A program made the translations under genes and the position numbers. Of a stretch of DNA of 64,000 bases, positions 18,217 through 27,500 are shown in pieces (positions within the stretch are counted from its first letter, which is position 1; every line of letters begins with the position of its first letter). This stretch comes from an uncultured Prevotellaceae bacterium (lineage in GTDB: Bacteria > Bacteroidota > Bacteroidia > Bacteroidales > Bacteroidaceae): NCBI GenBank assembly GCA_949295905.1, contig CASFNA010000006.1, positions 225,542 to 289,541 of the forward strand, given 5' to 3'. The notes beneath the pieces are model-generated. The model ran no database searches and had not been told where the DNA came from. It saw only the letters and a list, made by a program, of their open reading frames with translations.

Positions 18217-19154
18217 TTATGGAAAACGCAGGTACATCCGGATATACAGAACAGCTTGACGGCGAGATGGATGCTCCGTCAATTCCTGTAGACAGTGCAT
18301 TTAGCGGTCTACGTAGCTTCTATGTGTCTCCGCATGGACATACACAGCTTTTTTACGCCTCGAGGTATGGCAAGTCATATGTCCTTAAATGCCTGAAGGC
18401 TGATTACCTTTACACACCGGTTTACAGGCAAGCTTTGGTCAAGGAATTTGAAATCGGAGTACAGCTCGACCATCCCGGAATCTGCCGTACAATAGGAATG
18501 GAAGATGTGCCAGGTCTTGGCCCAGCCATAATAATGGAGCGTGTTGACGGCTGCACGCTTGCAGAGCTGATAGGCAGGAAGGGTTTGACCAAGCCTTTGG
18601 CGCGTAAGATTGCAGTTCAGGCCGGCTCTGCAATTGATTATATTCACAGCAAGCAAGTAATCCACCGCGACCTGAAACCCTCGAACATAATGGTCACATA
18701 TAACGGGCATAATGTAAAACTGATAGATTTCAGTCTTGCAGACAGTGATGCTTTCGAGGTGCTGAAGCAGCCGGCGGGAACATCCGGCTACATAGCACCC
18801 GAGCTGCTTCAGCCTGGTGCGAAAGCCGACGCACGCAGTGATATATATTCATTCGGAATGGTTTTGGCCGGCATGGCGCGTATAACAGGTGACAGACGCC
18901 TGTCCGCTGTGGCGGCAGAGTGTACGCGTCGTAATGCCAGTGAACGTCCGGCAAGTGTTCCACAGATGAAGGAGCCGTTTGTGCCGCGTTTTAGATTTTT
19001 GTTTGTTCTCTTCGTCGTTGTTGCCGTTTTGGCAGCCGTCGCTTGTGCCGTAATATTGCCGTTGCGGCATAGAACCAGCATTGCAGGCCAATCGGTAGAT
19101 AATGTGGAGCCTGACGGCAACAGTGCTGTTGACTGTGCGGAATGGCCGCGATAA
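18213..19154 (+). CDS. Hanks-type Ser/Thr protein kinase with C-terminal membrane anchor
   Basis: This 313-residue protein is a eukaryote-like kinase that should phosphorylate proteins on Ser/Thr in the cytoplasm. Visible motifs are the ATP-binding lysine (YVLKCLK, Lys59), the catalytic loop HRDLKPSN (His151, Asp153, Asn158), and APE as IAPE. The metal-binding DFG is DFS (Asp172-Ser174), a tolerated variation that keeps the aspartate. The glycine-rich loop is poorly defined. A single membrane helix lies near residues 262-283, leaving only about 30 residues outside, with no PASTA or other sensor domain. It overlaps the previous gene by ATGA and is last in the block. A second ATG lies two codons in. 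Confidence 0.88.
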   Translation: MIMENAGTSGYTEQLDGEMDAPSIPVDSAFSGLRSFYVSPHGHTQLFYASRYGKSYVLKCLKADYLYTPVYRQALVKEFEIGVQLDHPGICRTIGMEDVPGLGPAIIMERVDGCTLAELIGRKGLTKPLARKIAVQAGSAIDYIHSKQVIHRDLKPSNIMVTYNGHNVKLIDFSLADSDAFEVLKQPAGTSGYIAPELLQPGAKADARSDIYSFGMVLAGMARITGDRRLSAVAAECTRRNASERPASVPQMKEPFVPRFRFLFVLFVVVAVLAAVACAVILPLRHRTSIAGQSVDNVEPDGNSAVDCAEWPR

Positions 19155-19170
19155 GCCAGGATTGCAGGTA

Positions 19171-19201
19171 TTGGATTGTAATGTAAATTTTCGTACCTTT
19201 G
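19171..19201 (+). promoter_or_regulatory. Promoter for the YeiH-type gene
   Basis: TACCTTTG at 19194-19201 fits the -7 consensus, with TTG at 19171-19173 and a 20-base spacer. It lies 61 bases upstream of the start codon and gives this gene its own unit after the kinase operon. Confidence 0.7.
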
Positions 19202-19262
19202 CACCGGGGAATTTTATAAGGACGAAAGTTTTTCATTCCATAAAAATAAAACGGTATACATT

Positions 19263-20294
19263 ATGTTGACAGAAAAGCGAAGCAGTATGCTTCATGGTGT
19301 GTTGTTGATAACATTGTTTTCGTGTGCGGCGTTTTATATAGGCGATACAAGCTTCATCAAGAACCTGCACCTCAGTCCAATGATAGTGGGCATAGTCTTA
19401 GGTATGCTGTATGCCAATAGTCTGCGCAACAACTTGCCCGACACTTGGGTGCCAGGCATACAGTTTTGTTCGAAGCGCATATTGCGGGCAGGTATTGTGC
19501 TTTACGGTTTCAGGCTGACTTTCCAGAATGTGCTCGACGTAGGTCTGGCGGCTGTTGCCATTGATGCCATCGTAGTAGTTGTGACTATTTTCGGGGGAAT
19601 CTTACTTGGCCGGGCAATGAAGATGGACCGTGGCATAGCTTTGCTGACATCGGTCGGTAGTGCCATATGTGGCGCGGCGGCGGTGCTGGGTACGGAGTCG
19701 GCTATTCGTGTGAAACCGTACAAGACGGCTGTTGCAGTGTCAACGGTTGTGATTTTCGGAACGCTTGCCATGTTCCTTTACCCTGCGCTTTATCAGAGCG
19801 GAGTGTTCGACCTTGACGCCAAGGCCATGGGTGTGTTTGCCGGTTCTACCATCCATGAGGTTGCTCATGTCGTGGGTGCGGGCAATGCCATGGGGAAGGA
19901 CGTTTCAGACTCGGCTGTCATTGTTAAGATGATACGTGTCATGATGCTTGTTCCTGTGTTGCTTGTCATCAGCTATAGTGTGATGCGTGCCGCAGCAAAG
20001 GACGGCTCTGCCCAAGGTCGCGGACACATACAGACACCGTGGTTTGCCGTAATGTTCCTTGTTGTCATAGGTTTCAATTCGCTTGATTTGCTGCCTCAAG
20101 GGCTCGTCGATTTCATCAATGCCTTTGATACTTTTCTGCTGACAATGGCCATGACGGCACTTGGCGCTGAAACCAGTATAGACAAGTTTAAGAAAGCAGG
20201 TTTCAAGCCATTCCTGCTGGCATTCTTCCTTTTCTTGTGGCTTATAGGCGGAGGATATCTCATGGCAAAGTATCTTGTGCCGCTTATAGGCTGA
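19263..20294 (+). CDS. YeiH family putative sulfate exporter
   Basis: This 343-residue integral membrane protein has about ten hydrophobic segments. The motifs TSVGSAICGAAAVLGTE and FAGSTIHEVAHVVGAG are hallmarks of the YeiH (conserved hypothetical 698) family, annotated as putative sulfate exporters. The substrate is not settled by sequence. A Bacteroidetes promoter precedes it and a long hairpin follows about 175 bases after its stop, so it is probably monocistronic. Confidence 0.85.
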   Translation: MLTEKRSSMLHGVLLITLFSCAAFYIGDTSFIKNLHLSPMIVGIVLGMLYANSLRNNLPDTWVPGIQFCSKRILRAGIVLYGFRLTFQNVLDVGLAAVAIDAIVVVVTIFGGILLGRAMKMDRGIALLTSVGSAICGAAAVLGTESAIRVKPYKTAVAVSTVVIFGTLAMFLYPALYQSGVFDLDAKAMGVFAGSTIHEVAHVVGAGNAMGKDVSDSAVIVKMIRVMMLVPVLLVISYSVMRAAAKDGSAQGRGHIQTPWFAVMFLVVIGFNSLDLLPQGLVDFINAFDTFLLTMAMTALGAETSIDKFKKAGFKPFLLAFFLFLWLIGGGYLMAKYLVPLIG

Positions 20295-20764
20295 TGCCGG
20301 GTGGTTGGAAATGCTATATGATGAATACCCTGAAGGGCATGACGCTTTCTTCAGGGTGTTTTCTTATGCCTGCATGTTAAGATTCAATAGTTTTATGGCC
20401 TTAATGTCGGACATTTATGCCTGTATATTGATGGATGTTGCAGGCCGTTGATGTTTAAAGGTTTACGGAACACGGCGTTTCATAAGTTGAAACGCCGTGT
20501 TTTGCAAGGTGTTTTGCGGCCTTTTACGATGTGTTTTGCCGTGTCATGCCGGCATGGTGGTTCCCATGTTGATTGTGTTGTGCAGCCGACAACCTCTTGT
20601 TGGTAATAATAAAGCTTAAAAATGCGTGATTTGGGGCAAAAGGCTTTCGCGTTTCGCGGAAAAGCAGTAATTTTACACGCTGTAAACGACTATAAAATGC
20701 CGTAGAGCCAAAGAAAACGGCCTTAAACGGCGTTTTTCAGAATTTTAATACAACTAACAGACAA
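20295..20764. other. Spacer with palindromic repeats upstream of gyrA
   Basis: This 470-base gap holds a strong hairpin at 20470-20500 and degenerate repeat units just after it (GTTTTGCGGCCTTTT, GTGTTTTGCCGTG, around 20510-20545). A weak -7-like TAATTTTA lies at 20668-20675, about 90 bases before gyrA. No gene or RNA was recognised. Confidence 0.5.
20470..20504 (+). terminator. 13-bp hairpin terminator after the YeiH-type gene
   Basis: ACACGGCGTTTCA pairs perfectly with TGAAACGCCGTGT around a 5-base loop and is followed by TTTT-type sequence (TTTTGC). It is far (175 bases) from the gene and sits in a repeat-like environment, so it may be a dispersed palindrome also used as a terminator. Confidence 0.55.
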
Positions 20765-23380
20765 ATGGACAATAACAGTACGTTTGACCAGGACAGAATC
20801 ATAAAAATCAACATTGAGGAGGAGATGAAATCCTCCTACATAGACTATTCGATGTCTGTGATTGTGGCACGTGCGCTGCCCGACGTGCGCGACGGCTTCA
20901 AGCCTGTGCACCGCCGTATTCTCTACGGAATGATGGGTATCGGCAACACGAGCGACAAACCTTACAAGAAATGCGCGCGCGTGGTGGGCGAGGTACTTGG
21001 TAAGTATCATCCTCACGGTGACAGCTCGATATACGGAGCTTTGGTACGTATGGGCCAGGAGTGGAACATGCGTTATATGCTCGTTGACGGACAGGGCAAT
21101 TTCGGTAGTGTTGACGGCGACTCTCCGGCGGCGATGCGTTATACGGAATGCCGCCTGTCGAAGATGGGCGAACACATCATGGACGACCTTGACAAGGAGA
21201 CCGTCGACATGGTTAACAATTTTGACGACACGCAGAAGGAACCGACGGTGATGCCGACAAAAATACCCAACCTGCTTGTGAATGGCGGTAACGGCATAGC
21301 CGTGGGTATGGCAACAAACATTCCGACGCACAACCTTGGCGAGGTGATTGACGGATGTTGCGCGTATATAGACAATCCTGACATCGACGTGGACGGGCTG
21401 ATGCATTATATAAAAGCGCCTGATTTCCCTACAGGCGCCTACATATATGGCATACAAGGCGTGCGCGACGCATATGCCACGGGGCGTGGACGCATCGTCA
21501 TGCGTGCCAAGGCCGAGATTGAGAGTGCTGAGGCTCATGACAAGATAGTCATAACAGAGATACCATACGGCGTAAACAAGGCACAGCTTATAGAATACAT
21601 AGCCGACTTGGTCAAGGAAGGCAAGCTTGACGGCATAAGCAACGCCAATGACGAGAGTGACCGCCACGGTATGCGCATAGTGATAGACGTCAAGAAAGAC
21701 GCCAACGCCAACGTGATACTGAACAAGCTGTTCAAGATGACGGCGCTGCAAAGCTCGTTCTCGGTTAACTGCATCGCTTTGGTGAAGGGCCGTCCGCGCC
21801 TGCTTACGTTGAAGGACTGTGTGCGCTACTTTGTAGACCACAGGCACGACGTGACCATACGCCGCACAAAATTTGAATTGCGCAAGGCCAAGGAGCGTGA
21901 GCATATATTACAGGCACTCATCACCGCGTGCGACAATATTGACGAGGTGGTACATATAATACGCGGCTCAAAGACTCCTTCTGACGCGCAGCGCAACCTT
22001 GAACAGCGCTTCGGCTTTGACGAGTTGCAGTCAAAGGCCATAGTGGACATGCGCCTTAGCCAGCTGACAGGCCTGCGCATGGACCAGCTGCACGCCGAAT
22101 ATGAAGAGATTGAACGCCGTATAGCATACTTGCAGCAGATACTTGACGACCCGGAACTTTGCAAGAAGGTAATGAAAGACGAACTTCAGGAAGTGAAGGA
22201 GAAGTATGGCGATGAGCGCCGCACGGAAATCAAGTATTCGAGCGAAGAGTTCAATCCGGAAGACTTTTATCCCAATGACCCTGTGGTGATTACAATCAGC
22301 CATTTGGGTTACATCAAGCGCACTCCATTGTCAGAGTTCCGTGAGCAGGCGCGCGGAGGAGTGGGCAGCAAGGGGGCCCATAGCCGTGACAACGACTTTA
22401 CCGAGTATATTTATCCGGCAACGATGCACAATACCATGATGTTCTTTACAAATAAGGGGCGTTGTTATTGGCTGAAGTGCTACGAGATACCCGAAGGTGC
22501 GAAGAACTCAAAAGGCCGTGCCATACAGAATCTACTCAACATCGAGAGCGACGACAGCATAAAGGCGTTCCTGAGATTGCGTGGAAGTTTGGACGATGAG
22601 GAGTTTGTCAACAGTCATTACGTTGTATTTGCCACGAAGAAAGGACTGATTAAGAAAACCAGCCTTGAGGCATATAGCCGTCCGAGAGCTAACGGTGTCA
22701 TAGCCATAAATGTGCTTGAGGGCGATGAGGTAGTAGGCGTGCGCCTGACCAACGGCCATAACGAACTGCTTATGGCAGATAGGAACGGACGTGCCGTGAG
22801 GTTCCATGAGGATACGGTACGCGCGATGGGACGCGTCTCGACCGGTGTTCGAGGCATGAAACTTGACGACGGCGACGACGAGGTGGTAGGAATGGTGGTA
22901 GTAAACAAGCCTGATACTGAAACCATCATGGTTGTAAGCGAGAACGGTTATGGCAAGCGTAGTCAGGTGGAAGACTACCGTGTGACCAACAGGGGCGGTA
23001 AGGGTGTGAAGACTCTTAGCATAACCGAGAAGACCGGAAGGCTCGTTGCAATCAAGGTTGTTACCGACGACAACGACCTCATGATAATCAATAAGAGCGG
23101 CATACTTATACGCCTGAAAGTGTCGGAATGCCGTATCATGGGCAGGGCGACCCAAGGGGTAAGGCTTATCAACCTTACAAAGAAGAATGACGTGATATCA
23201 AGCGTATGCAAGGTCATGGGTTCTGACCTTGAGGCACTTGCCGAAGCCGAAAGCCGCAAGGAGTGGACTGCTACGAGCGAGGCAATAAAGAATGATTCGC
23301 TTGCATTTCCCGTAGAAGGCGATGCGGCGGACGATGGCGCTGACGATGCAGACACTGTAGGTGAGGGTGGTGATGCCTGA
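20765..23380 (+). CDS. gyrA: DNA gyrase subunit A
   Basis: GyrA breaks and rejoins DNA in the A2B2 gyrase that introduces negative supercoils. The catalytic tyrosine is Tyr126 (AAMRYTECRL). The quinolone-resistance region reads HPHGDSSIYGALVRMGQEW with Ser87 at the position of E. coli Ser83, i.e. the wild-type residue. The C-terminal half shows the beta-pinwheel repeats, and a GyrA-box-like sequence (TNRGGKGVKTL) favours gyrase over topoisomerase IV. The length is 871 residues with an acidic C-terminal tail. The secreted TPR gene begins 47 bases downstream without a visible terminator. Confidence 0.95.
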   Translation: MDNNSTFDQDRIIKINIEEEMKSSYIDYSMSVIVARALPDVRDGFKPVHRRILYGMMGIGNTSDKPYKKCARVVGEVLGKYHPHGDSSIYGALVRMGQEWNMRYMLVDGQGNFGSVDGDSPAAMRYTECRLSKMGEHIMDDLDKETVDMVNNFDDTQKEPTVMPTKIPNLLVNGGNGIAVGMATNIPTHNLGEVIDGCCAYIDNPDIDVDGLMHYIKAPDFPTGAYIYGIQGVRDAYATGRGRIVMRAKAEIESAEAHDKIVITEIPYGVNKAQLIEYIADLVKEGKLDGISNANDESDRHGMRIVIDVKKDANANVILNKLFKMTALQSSFSVNCIALVKGRPRLLTLKDCVRYFVDHRHDVTIRRTKFELRKAKEREHILQALITACDNIDEVVHIIRGSKTPSDAQRNLEQRFGFDELQSKAIVDMRLSQLTGLRMDQLHAEYEEIERRIAYLQQILDDPELCKKVMKDELQEVKEKYGDERRTEIKYSSEEFNPEDFYPNDPVVITISHLGYIKRTPLSEFREQARGGVGSKGAHSRDNDFTEYIYPATMHNTMMFFTNKGRCYWLKCYEIPEGAKNSKGRAIQNLLNIESDDSIKAFLRLRGSLDDEEFVNSHYVVFATKKGLIKKTSLEAYSRPRANGVIAINVLEGDEVVGVRLTNGHNELLMADRNGRAVRFHEDTVRAMGRVSTGVRGMKLDDGDDEVVGMVVVNKPDTETIMVVSENGYGKRSQVEDYRVTNRGGKGVKTLSITEKTGRLVAIKVVTDDNDLMIINKSGILIRLKVSECRIMGRATQGVRLINLTKKNDVISSVCKVMGSDLEALAEAESRKEWTATSEAIKNDSLAFPVEGDAADDGADDADTVGEGGDA

Positions 23381-23427
23381 ATTTGGTTGAGTTGGAAATT
23401 TTAGAACATACCTAAATACATTTCATT

Positions 23428-24669
23428 ATGAAAAAACTAACTATTATGGCGCTTGCTGCAGTGTTCAGCGCGTCTGCTTTTGCACAGGATGTGTATAAGC
23501 AAATTTCAAAAATCAAGGACTACAAGGAGGCCTACAATCTCTTGCAGGCCAATCTTGGAAGCATGTCTGCCGAAGAAAAGGCAAAGTGTTACAATGCATT
23601 GGTAGATTTGGCATACGACAAAGTGGTCAAGGAACAGGCCACTATAACCGAGAACCAGATGGCCGAGCAATTTGGCAAGGAAGTTGCTCCTTATGACACC
23701 GTAGGATTGTATGACGCGGTGTTGCAGGCTCTTGAAAACGGTGTCGTGTGTGATGAATTTGACATGCAGCCCAACGAAAAGGGAAAGGTAAAGCCGAAGT
23801 TCCACAAGTCCAACGGCGACCGCCTGTACGGCATCCGTTTCCATCTTATCAATGCCGGAATATATTACCAGACTTCCAATGAGCCGTTGTCATACAAATA
23901 TCTGGCAACTTATGTTGAAAGTTCTGACTATCCCTTGTTCAAGGAACAGGACAAGAGCAAAGACGCCAATCTTACCCAGATAGCATATTATGCTGCGCGT
24001 TCGGCTTATTTCGCCAAGGACTATGCCAAGGCAGAGAAATATGCGGATATAGCACTCGGTGACACAGCTGTATCTAAGGATGCCATGCAGGTGAAGTTGG
24101 CTGTAATGCAGGCGCAGTTGAAGACCCATGCAGACACACTTAACTACATTACAAAGCTGAAAGACATTTATGCAAAAGATGAAAGCAACGAAATGATTTT
24201 CAGCACAATATGCTCGATGTACATTTCTACCAACGACAAGGCAGCACTGAATGAACTCGTACAGTCAAAGCTTGCGAAAGACCCGAACAACTTTACAGCA
24301 TTGGCTATGAGCGGACAGGCTTACATGAACGAGCACAAGTGGGACGATGCTATTGCCGCCCTTTCTAAAGCGGAAGCTATACAGCCTGAAAATGTGGCAG
24401 TTGTCGGTTCCATAGGCAACAGTTACATGTACAAGGCTCAAGAGGCTGTAGAGCAGGCTACGCAAGGTGGTAAAAGACTTACGCCTGAGGCGGAGAAGCA
24501 GATTATAGATGTTTACAAGCAAGCTATCAACTATCTTGAAAAGGCTAAGAACCTTGATACAACCATGCAGTTTAAGAGCGTTTGGGCATATTCTCTCTAC
24601 ACTTGCTGTTACAGGGCATTGGGACCTGACGACGCAAAGACCAAAGAGGCCGAGGCTCTGACCAAATAA
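23428..24669 (+). CDS. Secreted tetratricopeptide-repeat protein
   Basis: This 413-residue protein has a signal peptide (MKKLTIMALAAVFSASAFAQ) and no lipobox or later membrane segment, so it should be periplasmic. TPR-type helices are clearest near residues 285-390 (DPNNFTALAMSGQAYMNEHK, then WDDAIAALSKAEAIQPEN). A DEFDMQPNEKGKVKPKF motif lies near residue 110. The same motif occurs as DSFDMKPDRKGRVKLEF in the gene at 24787, so the two are tandem paralogues. The position after gyrA suggests co-transcription, but the function is unknown. Confidence 0.8.
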   Translation: MKKLTIMALAAVFSASAFAQDVYKQISKIKDYKEAYNLLQANLGSMSAEEKAKCYNALVDLAYDKVVKEQATITENQMAEQFGKEVAPYDTVGLYDAVLQALENGVVCDEFDMQPNEKGKVKPKFHKSNGDRLYGIRFHLINAGIYYQTSNEPLSYKYLATYVESSDYPLFKEQDKSKDANLTQIAYYAARSAYFAKDYAKAEKYADIALGDTAVSKDAMQVKLAVMQAQLKTHADTLNYITKLKDIYAKDESNEMIFSTICSMYISTNDKAALNELVQSKLAKDPNNFTALAMSGQAYMNEHKWDDAIAALSKAEAIQPENVAVVGSIGNSYMYKAQEAVEQATQGGKRLTPEAEKQIIDVYKQAINYLEKAKNLDTTMQFKSVWAYSLYTCCYRALGPDDAKTKEAEALTK

Positions 24670-24692
24670 TGTTCATAAAGCAATTTTATAAA

Positions 24693-24745
24693 TAGTCAAG
24701 GGGTTGCAGAAACAGTTTAATTTGTTTACTGCAACTCTTTGACTA
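24693..24745 (+). terminator. Long hairpin after the first TPR gene
   Basis: TAGTCAAGGGGTTGCAG pairs with CTGCAACTCTTTGACTA with few mismatches, extended by AAACA/TGTTT across an 8-base loop. There is no long T run after it, so it may stabilise the 3' end as well as terminate. Confidence 0.6.
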
Positions 24746-24786
24746 TATGATTATTAATAAGTATAATTTTCATCAAAGTCTGTCAT

Positions 24787-25992
24787 ATGATACGTCTGTT
24801 GTCGTTGTTTATTTCATTATTGTTCGTTTCTGTCGGTTTTGCCCAGAAAAAAGAAATAAGTCAGGCTCGTTCTTATATAAAGAGCAGAAGTAATCTTGAC
24901 AAGGCGGAAGCATCGATGCGCGCATTGCTTAAGGATTCGTTGAACCATGGAAACGCCAAGATATATGTTACTTTGGCTGATGCGGTGCGTGCCCAATATG
25001 AGGCAGAGAATGAAAAATTGTACTTGAAGGCTCAGGCAGACACAGCCAAGTTCTTTAATACTGCCCGTAGGATGTTTTTGGCTTATGAAAGTTTGGACAG
25101 TTTTGATATGAAGCCTGACCGCAAGGGACGTGTAAAGCTGGAATTTAGGAAAAAGAATTCAGAATACTTGAATAAATATAGGCTCAACCTTTATAATGGT
25201 GGTTTGTATTTTATAAGGAAGATGGATTATGATGCCGCATACAGCATGTTCGATACCTACATAGATTGCCGTCGCCAGCCATTGTTTTCCGAATGCTTGA
25301 AAAGTAATTCCGATTCATTGTATGCGTTGCCTTCATTTTGGACTGTTTACTGCGGTTATAAGCTTGGTAGGGCTGACAGTGTCTTAAAGTATTCTTCACT
25401 TGCATTACAGGACAAGAAATATCGTAGACGTACTTTCATGTACATGTCTGAAGCTTTTTTATGGAAAAAGGATACGACCAAGTATGTTGAGACTTTGCGT
25501 AGTGGTATTTCTGAGAATAGAACATCAAGATTCTTTTTTACGCGCCTGATGGATTATTACATGGGCAAAAACCGATTGGATTCTGCAATGTATATAGTTG
25601 ACGCGGCTTTGGAATGTGACGGTGACAATGGGTTGTTCCTGTTTGCAAAAAGTAACTTGTTGTTGAACATGGGACGTTATGCAGAGTGTATATCTATAAG
25701 CGACACCCTTTTGGCACGTAACGACACGGTGCCTGACATATACCTTAATGCAGGAGTGTCTTATATTAATATGGCGTTGGCGTTGGAATCTGACGCCAAG
25801 TCAAAGCGGGAAAACAAGAAGCAGATATTAGGCTATTATAGAAAGGCATTGCCTTACATGGAAAAGTATCGTGCATTGGCTCCTGACGCGAAAGAGAATT
25901 GGGCGCAATCCCTTTACAATATATATTTGCGTTTGAATATGGGACGCAAATTCGAGGAGGTAAGCAATATATTGCGTAAGATGCGCAAGTAG
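24787..25992 (+). CDS. Secreted TPR-like protein, paralogue of the preceding gene
   Basis: This 401-residue protein has a signal peptide ending near FAQ (residues 1-19). It shares with the upstream gene the DSFDMKPDRKGRVKLEF block, the following NGGLYF segment (AGIYY in the other) and the late helical repeats (LNAGVSYINMALALES). Identity elsewhere is low, so the duplication is old. Base composition is more A/T-rich than in the first copy. The hairpin at 24693-24745 lies between them. The role is unknown; envelope scaffolding is plausible for secreted TPR proteins. Confidence 0.75.
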   Translation: MIRLLSLFISLLFVSVGFAQKKEISQARSYIKSRSNLDKAEASMRALLKDSLNHGNAKIYVTLADAVRAQYEAENEKLYLKAQADTAKFFNTARRMFLAYESLDSFDMKPDRKGRVKLEFRKKNSEYLNKYRLNLYNGGLYFIRKMDYDAAYSMFDTYIDCRRQPLFSECLKSNSDSLYALPSFWTVYCGYKLGRADSVLKYSSLALQDKKYRRRTFMYMSEAFLWKKDTTKYVETLRSGISENRTSRFFFTRLMDYYMGKNRLDSAMYIVDAALECDGDNGLFLFAKSNLLLNMGRYAECISISDTLLARNDTVPDIYLNAGVSYINMALALESDAKSKRENKKQILGYYRKALPYMEKYRALAPDAKENWAQSLYNIYLRLNMGRKFEEVSNILRKMRK

Positions 25993-26026
25993 CTTGTTCC
26001 TTCTTTATATAAATAATGTTATTTTT

Positions 26027-26057
26027 TTTGATGATACTTTTTTTTATCTTATCTTTG
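26027..26057 (+). promoter_or_regulatory. Promoter for the nucleoside transporter operon
   Basis: TTTG (26027-26030), 19 bases, TATCTTTG (26050-26057): an exact match to the Bacteroidetes housekeeping promoter. The leader to the start at 26216 is about 155 bases; an overlapping frame from 26098 is not thought to be coding. Confidence 0.8.
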
Positions 26058-26215
26058 CATTAAGATAATAAATAGTTGTCTTCGGGATTTTGGATGCGTG
26101 CGAACGTTGCAATATTTCCATGAGCCCGATGCGTGGTGTTTGCATTTACAAGAACCGCTTTTGTCTTGTGAAGACGTAAAGAGATGCTTGCAGATGTGTC
26201 AAAATATATCGACAT

Positions 26216-27487
26216 ATGAATCTAAAAGTCCGCTTGGCGCTTATGAACTTCTTGGAGTTTGCCGTCTGGGGTGCCTATCTTACTTCAATGGGCCGCTATC
26301 TCGGCAATATAGGAATGAGCACCGATATAGGTTGGTTTTATTCCATGCAGGGAGTTGTCTCCATCTTTATGCCTGCCTTGATGGGTATAATAGCGGACAG
26401 ATGGGTTCAGGCCCAAAGGCTGCTTGGCTTTTGCCATCTTGTTGCAGGTGCATTTATGATGCTTGCCGCGTTATATGGAATGACTGAAGGGGTAGATTCT
26501 CAGTTTTCCATACTTTTCACGTTGTATTCTCTTTCAGTAGCGTTTTATATGCCGACTTTGGCTTTGAGTAATTCAGTAGCGTATAGTGCGTTGACACAGG
26601 CAGGCATGGATACTGTAAAAGATTTTCCTCCTATAAGGGTCTTTGGTACGATAGGTTTTATCTTTACAATGTGGATTGTTGACCTTATGGGATTTCAAGC
26701 CAATCAAAACCAGTTTGTAGTATCGGGAGTGCTTAGTGTTGTATTGTTTTTGTATACGTTTTCTTTGCCGACGTGCCCGATTGCAGTTGGAGGTGAAAAG
26801 AGAAGCCTGGCGGATGCGCTTGGCCTGAAAGCGTTTGCCTTGTTCAAGAGAAAAGACATGGCGATATTTTTCATTTTTTCCATGTTGTTGGGAGTTAGTT
26901 TGCAGATAACCAATGGGTTTGCCAATCCGTTTATAAGTAGTTTCGCCGCTATTCCAGGATATGCGGATACATTTGGTGTACAGCACGCAAATATTCTTAT
27001 ATCTTTATCACAGATAAGTGAAACCTGTTGCATCCTGTTGATACCGTTCTTTATGAAAAGGTACGGCATAAAGAATGTCATGCTGATAGCTATGTTTGCA
27101 TGGGTTATGCGTTTCGGATTCTTCGGATTGGGCAATCCTGGTGCCGGAGTCTGGCTGTTTGTTTTGTCCATGATAGTTTATGGCGTGGCTTTCGATTTTT
27201 TCAACGTAAGCGGTTCACTTTATGTCGACAAGAATACAGACCCGTCGGTACGTTCAAGTGCGCAAGGACTTTTCTTCCTTGTGACAAATGGTATCGGAGC
27301 AACTGTGGGGACGCTCAGCGCACAAGCTGTAATAAACGTTTATACTACAGGCGTACAGATAGGCGATGATTTTTATACAATAGGTGACTGGCAGACATGT
27401 TGGTTTATCTTTGCCGGTTATGCTTTGTTGATAGGGATAGTATTCGCTTGGGTTTTCAGGCCGAAGAAAGAGCATGTCAAGTATTGA
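26216..27487 (+). CDS. Nucleoside:H+ symporter family transporter (NupG-like)
   Basis: This 423-residue protein has about twelve hydrophobic segments and belongs to the major facilitator type of nucleoside:proton symporter. The opening MNLKVRLALMNFLEFAVWGAYL and the PPIRVFGTIGFIF motif are typical. It would import nucleosides across the inner membrane. The later segment GVAFDFFNVSGSLYVDKN is also characteristic. It is first after a strong promoter; the nuclease gene follows almost at once, so the two are probably co-transcribed. Confidence 0.85.
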   Translation: MNLKVRLALMNFLEFAVWGAYLTSMGRYLGNIGMSTDIGWFYSMQGVVSIFMPALMGIIADRWVQAQRLLGFCHLVAGAFMMLAALYGMTEGVDSQFSILFTLYSLSVAFYMPTLALSNSVAYSALTQAGMDTVKDFPPIRVFGTIGFIFTMWIVDLMGFQANQNQFVVSGVLSVVLFLYTFSLPTCPIAVGGEKRSLADALGLKAFALFKRKDMAIFFIFSMLLGVSLQITNGFANPFISSFAAIPGYADTFGVQHANILISLSQISETCCILLIPFFMKRYGIKNVMLIAMFAWVMRFGFFGLGNPGAGVWLFVLSMIVYGVAFDFFNVSGSLYVDKNTDPSVRSSAQGLFFLVTNGIGATVGTLSAQAVINVYTTGVQIGDDFYTIGDWQTCWFIFAGYALLIGIVFAWVFRPKKEHVKY

Positions 27488-27500
27488 AAGTTTTTGCATT

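Noticed and set aside
20723-21904. Long open frame (393 codons) on the minus strand within gyrA
   Set aside because: It is antisense to the well-conserved gyrA; the translation is rich in His and Val with no domain, as expected for a codon-bias shadow.
26098-26487. Plus-strand frame overlapping the nucleoside transporter start
   Set aside because: It overlaps the transporter gene in another frame and has no family features; the region before 26216 is probably an untranslated leader.
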